Assembly: GCA_031769625.1 (NCBI GenBank)
Contig: JAUIMM010000003.1
Span: 3,914,001 to 3,978,000 of the forward strand
Length of the DNA: 64,000 nucleotides
Source of the DNA: Taudactylus pleione
Taxonomy: Eukaryota > Chordata > Amphibia > Anura > Myobatrachidae
Direction of reading: 5' to 3'
Below the pieces are notes generated by a model. It was not told the DNA's origin, did not search any database, and saw only the letters and a list, made by a program, of their open reading frames with translations. A program made the translations under genes and the position numbers. Of the stretch, positions 56,541-64,000 are shown in pieces. Within the stretch, counting starts at the first letter, position 1. Every line of letters begins with the position of its first letter.

Positions 56541-56770
56541 GGGGGTATTCAGTTGTTCTCGCCCGCGGCTGTTAGTAATGGGGCGCCCAACGGAGCAATA
56601 AAATGGTTGCTCTGGTCGGGTGCGAATGCCGCAGGCACACGGAATTCTGCTCATGAGGTGGCGAGCAGAAACCTGCAAAAAGTGGGAGATATTTTTAGTA
56701 ACTGGTGAGCAGTTACCCATTCATCGGCTAGTGATTTACTTCTGGGGGCTACCAGCATTGCGGCAATTAC
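56541..56770. mobile_element. Partial MITE (ggggggtattcagttgttctc)
   Basis: Left end plus the catgaggtggcgagcagaaa module seen in related repeats. The right end was not found. Confidence 0.4.
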
Positions 56771-56849
56771 TGCTCCTCTATCTCCAGCATCATGGAGGCA
56801 GGGACCTGTCAGAGCAGCAGTGGTGTTCCAGGTCGTGATGGGAGACGTA

Positions 56850-57349
56850 CACTATGTAGACAAAAGTGATTGGACGCTGACAGCAAATAGATCAACCAGA
56901 TTTTATTGACTTCCGTACTTTGCAGTAATCACTGCATGTGGTGGCTCTACAGAAATCCTTCTTGGCAAACTGTCCACAAGTCCCTGGACAGCAGCAGGCG
57001 GTATGTTTTACCATCCCGCCTTAAGTACAGTGCCTAGAACACACCTGTCACTCCAGTTCGTCCCCAGAGCTTCTCAATGGGGTTCAGATCAGGACTCTGA
57101 GCGGCCAGTCCATCCGGGTTACAGAATTTTCTGTATACCAGTCCAGCGTGGCCCTGGAAACATGACAGGTGGCATTGTCATCCTGATAAAAACGTTTGCG
57201 GTTTCCGTTGATCTGCAAGTGCACGGGCCTCCCTACCAAGTGCTCTTGTAGAAAGCGCCACATTAGTGGCCATTTGGAACTCGTGTGCAATGGTATTCAT
57301 TTCGCTTGCGCTGGGCTGTCGCTGTCCAATCACTTTTGTCTACATAGTG
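56850..57349 (-). mobile_element. 500-bp Tc1-like deletion derivative
   Basis: Perfect terminal repeats CACTATGTAGACAAAAGTGA at both ends, with TA duplications (56848-56849 and 57350-57351). On the minus strand a broken transposase fragment reads QDDNATCHVSRATLDWYTEN, then SVTRMDWP before a frame change. Classical Tc1 elements are about 1.6 kb, so most of the gene is gone. Confidence 0.92.
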
Positions 57350-57391
57350 TATATATTTTTTTATGTACACCCCTCTGCTTTCCCCACACAT

Positions 57392-57394
<3 letters not shown>

Positions 57395-57431
<37 letters not shown>
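57395..57431. repeat. (AT)n microsatellite
   Basis: Pure dinucleotide run. Confidence 0.95.
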
Positions 57432-57433
<2 letters not shown>

Positions 57434-58346
57434 ACAAATACATTGCATGCGACCCACGGGAGCGAGCAGTCCCGTATACACAATGCACAATATGCCAGGT
57501 CATTCCGAGTTGGCCAAATCGGGCTGATATCGTGCAAGTTTGTACCTACCCTAAGTTATGTACTAAATGAATAATGAGCATGGGGGATTGGTCTGCAAGA
57601 CATGTTACCTTTTGTGTTATTATATGTTTTTATTACATAGGCTGCTGTGCGTGTATAAATGTACTTTGCTGTATGGGAAAAAAAACCCATTGACTGTAGA
57701 GGATAACTTCTAATAGCCTGGATTGGTTCAGATCGAAATTGCGCAGTCCAAGGTATCGAGGAAGGCGATTGGATGAACCTCGTGTCAGCTGGTACTCCGG
57801 AAAGGGGTTAGTGGCCACATTCCGCAATTTAAAGCACATTTAAAATCTACACATTCAAGTGGAAATTTGCAGTAGATTCTAAACTGAACTATTTACATTG
57901 GACTTTGCCAATATATCTGTGTTGGGTGCAATCCGTTACAAGTTGCTCACTTATCCTTACCATATTCCCAGGGAAGGTCTGCTCCTCAATGACTGTTGAA
58001 TAAAAGCGAGTGTAAGCTGTAGTTACTGCATCTCTTACGTAAAACATTGACACCTGATTTATAATCACCGTATGTGCCTTTCCTCATCATGGCGGCTCAT
58101 GGAAATAACAGGCTGATATTGTACAGTTACTTCTCAGTATTTCATATATATTTACAACCAATGTAGTGTCGTTTGTAGGCCTAAGTCCTTTCTCATTTTT
58201 CCTTTCCTTTTTATTGTCTGCTGTAGATCTTTTGACTTCAAAAAGTGTCTGAAGATTTATAATAGTATCCACAATTTGTTTCGGAGATTTGTGCTTTTTG
58301 TTGTGGAGTAGAGCCAGTTGTGTTTTATGATGATCTGTATGTCCTC
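57432..58346. other. Intronic sequence without recognised features
   Basis: Mixed composition; nothing recognised. Confidence 0.4.
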
Positions 58347-58349
58347 TAA

Positions 58350-58980
58350 TACCCCTTTTCCACCAAAATCCCGGGTCTGTCGCGGGATTTTCTACTTGGC
58401 ATTTTGCCGGGTCGTACCCGGCTTAGACCCCGTTTCCACTGCATTCTCATCCCGGTTTTTTCACGGGTCGCCTCTGTTTCCACTGAACCCGGGTAAGCCC
58501 AGCAAATCCTGTGGATGTCATTAAAAATGGCCTTTATTCAGGTTTTTTTAATGACATCCACATTTAATGACATTTTTAATGACATCCTGTATTATTATTT
58601 ATTATTATTTTTTTAATTTTAATTATTTTTTAATTTCATTATCCTTTGTTTTATTTAATTGTTATTATTTATTTAATTTAAGGCCATTTTTTAATGACAT
58701 CCTTTATTCAGACGTCTCCTCTGATCTGATTACATCAGCAGCCAGCACCCTGGAAGGACCAATCAGCGGCTTTTACAATCACCTAGGTCAAAACACCCGT
58801 GTAAGAGCTGTTTCCACTGCAGTGTTGCTGGGTTTTACCCACTAAAAACCCTGCTCGATACCCGGGAAGAAATCCTGGTTCAGTAGACCCGGGATTTTTT
58901 CCTTGGAGCCGTTTCCACTGAGTCGAGTCCTGGGTAGACACAGCAATTACCCAGGTTTTTTAGGCAGTGGAAAAGGGGTA
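58350..58980. mobile_element. 631-bp MITE (TACCCCTTTTCCAC ends)
   Basis: taccccttttccacc and gtggaaaaggggta are inverted ends. TAA duplications lie at 58347-58349 and 58981-58983. Internal motifs cccgggt/gtttccactg repeat in both orientations. The central AT-rich part (58560-58700) is low complexity. Confidence 0.88.
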
Positions 58981-59649
58981 TAAGCTGTGTGCTGGGACAC
59001 ATGGCTGGTGTCTATTTCATGCTAAAAAAAGGGTTGTTCGCATTGGGACTATCCCCCACCCGGCTCTAGTAGTGTACATTGATGGGATGCCCAAGTTGTA
59101 CTGATAAGTGTCCCTGGACCACTTAATGAGCATGAGAATGGTCAGTGCTGGGAGAAGGGGGATAATGGTTTTCACCTCTGGTGGGAGCAGAACCAGGAAG
59201 TGAATGTTGCATCTTATTGGATGCTTGCAGCTCATCCTGTCCAATCAGGCACTGTATCAAGTACACACCTCCCGACCTAATAGCTCTACTTTTCATAGGG
59301 GTTAATTCGGGGTTTTCCGATTAACTCCTCACTGCGAGCGACAATGGTAATCGAGCTTGACGCATTTGCAGATCACCAATAATCGCTCAGCTACATAAAC
59401 ATCTGCATTGCGTCCATCTCTGGATCAGCATGTAGTCAGAAAATGTGCTGTCCAGTGGTTCTATGATAATGTGGTGGTACCACCCCCACTAAATTACAAC
59501 ACAGGGTGGCAAATAAGGGGGGGGGGGCTGTTTATTAAAAACCATGGTTGTCTGAAAACATACAAAACATTGACTGTTCTCTTTTGCCCAGCTGAAATTT
59601 TGGGCGTTACAATAATTTATTTTGTATTGTCCATCAAGCCGACATTCAG

Positions 59650-59682
59650 CTCCCTCCCTCCCTCCCTCCCTCCCTCCCTCCT
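59650..59682. repeat. (CCCT)n simple repeat
   Basis: Eight tetranucleotide copies. Confidence 0.9.
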
Positions 59683-59739
59683 TCCGGGAACGACTGCATA
59701 AAGCGGGGGGACGTAGCCGGGCAATGACTACATAGAGGG

Positions 59740-60350
59740 GACGGAACCAGGGGCGTGACCGTACCATTGCATCATCATGGCCCCGACCCCTCTTGCCAAT
59801 GCCGAAATTAAAAGCAGGGGTTGGGGGCCACGATGACGCATCATCGCCCCACCTTCCTCTGCGGGGGTTTCTATTAGTAGTCTGGAGGGGCAGGCGGCCG
59901 CCAGGAGGCTTGCCTGCCTTTCCGGGGGGAGGTGGGAGCTGCACCCGATATTCGGGAGGCTCCCGGCCAAATCGGGAGGGTAGGCAAGCCTGATTTGGAC
60001 TTGTCTGTAGCAGTGACTGTAACACTGCACAATGCACGTTGCAGCTTAGTGCATACTTACTGACTTTGTAGAATTAATCTCCAGGAGAGCTGCTGCTAAT
60101 GGCCGGTTCGGGGGGCGGAGCTGGGCTGTAGACTTAATTAAGCCCCACCCCTTTCCCGGAAAAGCCAGCTGTTCGTGATTTGCCTAATTTATCCCCGCCC
60201 CCCTCTCTGCAAACCCGCAAATTCCTCATTAAATCTCCCCATGGCAGGATGCGGGAGATCTGCCTACACTTACGGGGGTGCAGGGGGGGCTACTCGAAAA
60301 ATCGGGAGCCTCCCGCGACTTCCGGGAGTGTAGGCAAGTATGCTTCAGTG
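59740..60350. mobile_element. GC-rich repeat cluster (gtaggcaag / cgggagcctcccg)
   Basis: Two overlapping repeats. One has caggggcgtgaccg (59751) as a hAT-like left end. The other is bounded by gcatacttactgac (about 60051) and gtaggcaagtatgc (about 60329). Self-complementary cgggaggctcccg recurs. Borders are uncertain and the open frames are not supported. Confidence 0.45.
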
Positions 60351-60393
60351 TAGTACAATGGACTCACAATACTGTAGCTGCAGAAAGCTCTTA

Positions 60394-60992
60394 GGGCCTG
60401 ATTCAGAGGCGCTCATAAGCAGCCGCTTGTTCGCTCCGAGCGATGTTTGGCCAACTGCGCATGTGTACGGATCGTTATACGCATGCGCGAACCAGTCAGT
60501 GCGGCCGAAAATCGTTTGTTCGCTAAATAGCGAATGCCTGCTAATATGAGTGACAGGAGGAGGCGTATGTGGGTGGTAACAGGGGAAGGGGCTTGAAAAC
60601 GGGGAGTGGAGATCCGAACGCAGGCGTGCTTAAAGGTCAAAACGGGCGTTTTAAGGGTGTGCATAATTAATACTGGAGCGTCATTGACCACGTCACTTGG
60701 TTGATTTATAGTCAGAACTGCTCGCAAGATTGTGGTAGGATAAACCAGCCCCAAGAATAGTGAGCGGTTCATACGCTGGTCGATGTACTCGATTAATCTA
60801 ATAAATAGCGGACATGACGTATGGTGCGAGCGGCCAGGGGGCGTCTTTTTCAAAATTACAACCGCAAGTTTTGTTCGCTCGTTCAGACATAGAGGCGTGA
60901 ACAGACCGCAAAGAGCGAATGGTTCATTTGAATGGCCACCCCTTTTTGTTGAACGAACGACCGCAAATAGCGAGCGGCTCTGAATCAAGCCC
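60394..60992. mobile_element. 599-bp MITE, copy 3
   Basis: GGGCCTGATTCAGAGGCG left end and ggctctgaatcaagccc right end. TTA duplications at 60391-60393 and 60993-60995. Very close to copy 1. Confidence 0.92.
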
Positions 60993-61260
60993 TTAGCCTT
61001 CTATTCTATGGGACTTTACATCATTACCACCGTTACAAGGAGCTGGTGAGATGGTAAAATGTGTGGGACTGATACATAAACAATATTTAGCTTTAAATGT
61101 GGTGTTTAACATTTCCAGATGTTCTTTACAATACCATTAAATATATTTCCAGTTTATGGCCCCGGGGTTATGTATAATACACGTGTGCTCTTGGCAGTGA
61201 TATTTTGGCACATGGAAGGTTTGGGAATGTTTTCATTGTAAGCTGCACGTCAGTACATAA

Positions 61261-61419
<159 letters not shown>

Positions 61420-61732
61420 TAAGTCTCTGTCCTTTCATTTGTAAACATTAATGTATATGGTGCCAGGGGCTGCTTCATGGGAGGGGGATGGGGTGTTGAT
61501 TGCGACCAGATACTACATAGATACGCTTGGTGGCCGAAGGGCAGACAGAGGACCCTGACCGGGTCGCTGAAATTGCGTTTTGACTCCATCAAAGCACCCA
61601 ATCAGCATCCTCTGCCCCCATGTGCAGCCATGCACTGTGTATTCCATACTATGGCACTGGCCATTAACCAGTCAGAGTAGCGGGGGGTCACCACGCTCTG
61701 ATTGGTGAATGTATGGAGCTATCCACCCATTG

Positions 61733-62045
61733 GGGGGAATTCAGTTGTTTTTTTGCACGTCCAAAAGTAATGGGCACCTGATGGAGCTGTTCAATTGCTG
61801 TTGAGAAGGGCGCGAATGCCACGGGCGCCCATTACTTATCACGATTTGTGCGCTGCTGAAACGACAGTTTGGGCGTCCAAAATGGCTGACTCTTTGCACA
61901 TTTTTGCTCACCACCTCAGGAGGATGCGAGCAGAAATCATGGGCGTCTGCTGTAGTCGCTCCCAGTCAAGACAACAATTGAATAGCTCCATATTGCACCC
62001 ATTACTTTTGGGCACCCAAAAAAACTAATTGAATTTTCCCCATTG
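61733..62045. mobile_element. MITE (ggggaattcagttgtttt ends)
   Basis: ggggggaattcagttgtttt and aaaaaactaattgaattttcccc are inverted ends. The interior has the cacctcaggaggatgcgagcag module in reverse orientation compared with 23490-23765. Confidence 0.65.
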
Positions 62046-63657
62046 AGTGCCGGAGGAGGTGGTGGTAATATATTTTGGGGAGTATGTACTTGCCTAATGA
62101 AAAGCTAGAGTATTGTTGGAGTCTTGGATATCCCTCGCTTTCCTTCCTCATAGACCACTCCTCCCCAAGTGCAAGAACCGCAGGGGGTACCATGCCTTGG
62201 AATCTCAGCTGTTCCTCACCTCCCTTGACTCTCCAAGCTCCCAGTCTGGATTGGTTCACATAGATATAACATGGTGCAGGGTAATTGGACGCTGATTGGA
62301 TGAGCAGTAGACAGTCATGTCAGCTGATGCACAGAGAGGGGTTTCATGTTGGTCATCTTTTTATTTTTTTAATGATGTACTTTTGGTTATCTGAAACTGC
62401 AGTGATGCTCTTCTCTACAGTGAAGTACTCTCCCTTAGCATGCCAGCGGATTGCATAATGAACACACCCATTCTTCTGTCACTTTCTGTAGTAAAGCTTA
62501 CGTAAGGCACAGCAGTAATCTCCTCCTCGTACGGCTTCAGTTACAAAACTTTCTTCGCCTGTATAATAAGTAACCTAACAACACTTTTTTTGTTTTACTG
62601 ATCGCTTTTCCTGTAAAAGAAATTAAAACCATTAATAGACGTCGAGTCGATCGTTCTTGTGATCCATCTTTTTTTTTTTTTTTTGAAAAATGTGAAGTAT
62701 TTCAAAGATCCAGACCTTTTTCTAAACCCCCATCCGTGCCCCACACTCTTGCGTCAAGATCGTGAGGATAGGACCTGTCCGCCTCTGTAAACGGCGATCC
62801 GATCCCGAGCTTACAGCCTCTTTATATGAGGAGAGGGGAAGGGATGCGTACTTTTTTTTTATTTTTTATTTATTTTTTTATTTAATGAAAAAAAGCCGAG
62901 ATCTTTTCTATGCTTGATGTTTGGACCATTGAGATGAAATGAGTTTAAGAGTGCCTTCTTTATTAACAGTACATTAGTTTTCTTAACATTCTCCTTTAAA
63001 TGTGTACGTGGGCTTACGTTAAATTGCAGTGAGGAGCTTGCAATGCCATTAATAAGCAGCAAGGATTGGAGATGTAGCTTGGTTTTGATTAATGTTATGT
63101 TATGTTGCTTGTTTGCTTGTTTATGTGGCTGATGAGGCTAGCACATCCTCAAGGGATAGAAAACCCCCAGGACTAAATCTACTCAGCCTCCAGTATCCTT
63201 GGTGCTAGTATAATTGTGTATCCATGAGCACAGAGTGAGATCGTTACCTCTAAGGCACAGACTTTATAGGTTTATTACATAGAGTTCAATGACTCTTATG
63301 ATGATTGTACCACGTTCTAGAATAAATGTGATGCATTCTATATAAACAGTGGTCTATGTTCCTGTCTGAACAGTGAAAGCTGCTATTTAATTGGTTGCTG
63401 TGAATCTACATTACAAGTCTAAAAGTTTCTTCCCGGTAGAATAAATTCCTGCTACGTTACTGCCCTCGGCAATTCTGGCACAAATAGGGTTAAACGGCTG
63501 ATCACATGGCCAGTTTCTCTATGCTCTCATATCAATCTAGTGACTGTCCTAATGACGCCCAGCTAGATGAGACACATAAAAACAGATGGTCTCCCAGGGG
63601 ATTTGTGGTTAAATTAAAAATATACGCTACTAAAAGTATGGTGTTGTTTTCAGTTTT

Positions 63658-64000
63658 AGGGGGGGTATTCAATATGAAAGGTTAACTTCCCTGGCGAAGT
63701 TAACGTTTCATATCTGAGTTTTTTTTTTTCTGCGTAAAGGTATGGTGCGCGCACCCGCTTATCCCCGTATTCAAAATAAAAAACGAAAACGTGAAACTCC
63801 GAAGTTGGATTTTCGTAAAGTTACAAATTTTTCCTTAAAATAATTGTAAGACCCCCCTAAAGTTGTAAAAACATGGGGGAACACTATGGGTACCCCCGTT
63901 TTAGCCTTTAATTGAAAGTCAGGGATTTAAATAGCCGCAGCAGGTGTTTTTTTTCCGACATTGAAGAAGTGATGCAGAAGAGCACTTAGGTTATTTTTTT
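63658..64000. mobile_element. MITE of the GGGCCATATTCAAT group, cut by the window end
   Basis: Starts gggggggtattcaatatgaa and shares gcgcacccgcttatccccgt and following phrases with 24680-25575. The right end is outside the window. Confidence 0.5.

Noticed and set aside
59489..60037. 182-codon minus-strand frame
   Set aside because: Covers a simple CCCT repeat and GC-rich repeat borders; no recognised domain.

Overview
This is eukaryotic, vertebrate, intron-rich DNA. The only host gene supported is the 5' end of FNBP1 (FBP17, an F-BAR/SH3 membrane-curvature adaptor) on the + strand. A first coding exon of 8 codons (16549-16572) sits at the end of a GC-rich, CpG-rich promoter/5'UTR block. It is followed by a 44,730-bp first intron and exon 2 (61303-61418), then the start of intron 2. 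An intact DIRS-type retrotransposon together with hAT, Harbinger, Tc1, L2/CR1-like and Tx1/L1-like elements and many palindromic MITEs suggests an amphibian, most likely a frog. The species cannot be named from this window.

Upstream of FNBP1 (1-16000) lies a heavily interrupted autonomous PIF/Harbinger transposon. Its transposase remnant (about 963-2697) is broken by two hAT-type insertions with perfect 8-bp target duplications. Its Myb/SANT-like second ORF is broken by a 550-bp MITE with a TGA duplication, and its Pro/Ser-rich exon has expanded into a roughly 2-kb, 36-bp minisatellite. The terminal exon, at 10890-11005, still matches the preceding exon in splice phase. Between these pieces are an L2/CR1-like LINE tail, a 1,137-bp hAT-type element, palindromic MITEs, an 814-bp-offset duplication, and a second minisatellite inside another repeat (about 12945-14640).

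Intron 1 begins with a 2.2-kb, 30-bp minisatellite (16915-19110) that has visible higher-order structure. Further in are nested hAT and MITE insertions (20.2-21.6 kb), a Tc1-like transposase fragment (26.2-26.9 kb), MITEs, and a full-length DIRS-like element (32602-38545). The DIRS element carries gag-like, RT-RNase H and tyrosine-recombinase ORFs, inverted terminal repeats and an internal complementary region, and it is inserted in a palindromic MITE. Beyond it are a Tx1/L1 ORF2 remnant, three copies of one 599-bp MITE, a 71-bp minisatellite with telomere-like motifs inside a MITE, and a 500-bp Tc1 deletion derivative.

The long open frames inside minisatellites are repeat artefacts. No tRNA, rRNA, CRISPR array or bacterial or phage gene was recognised.
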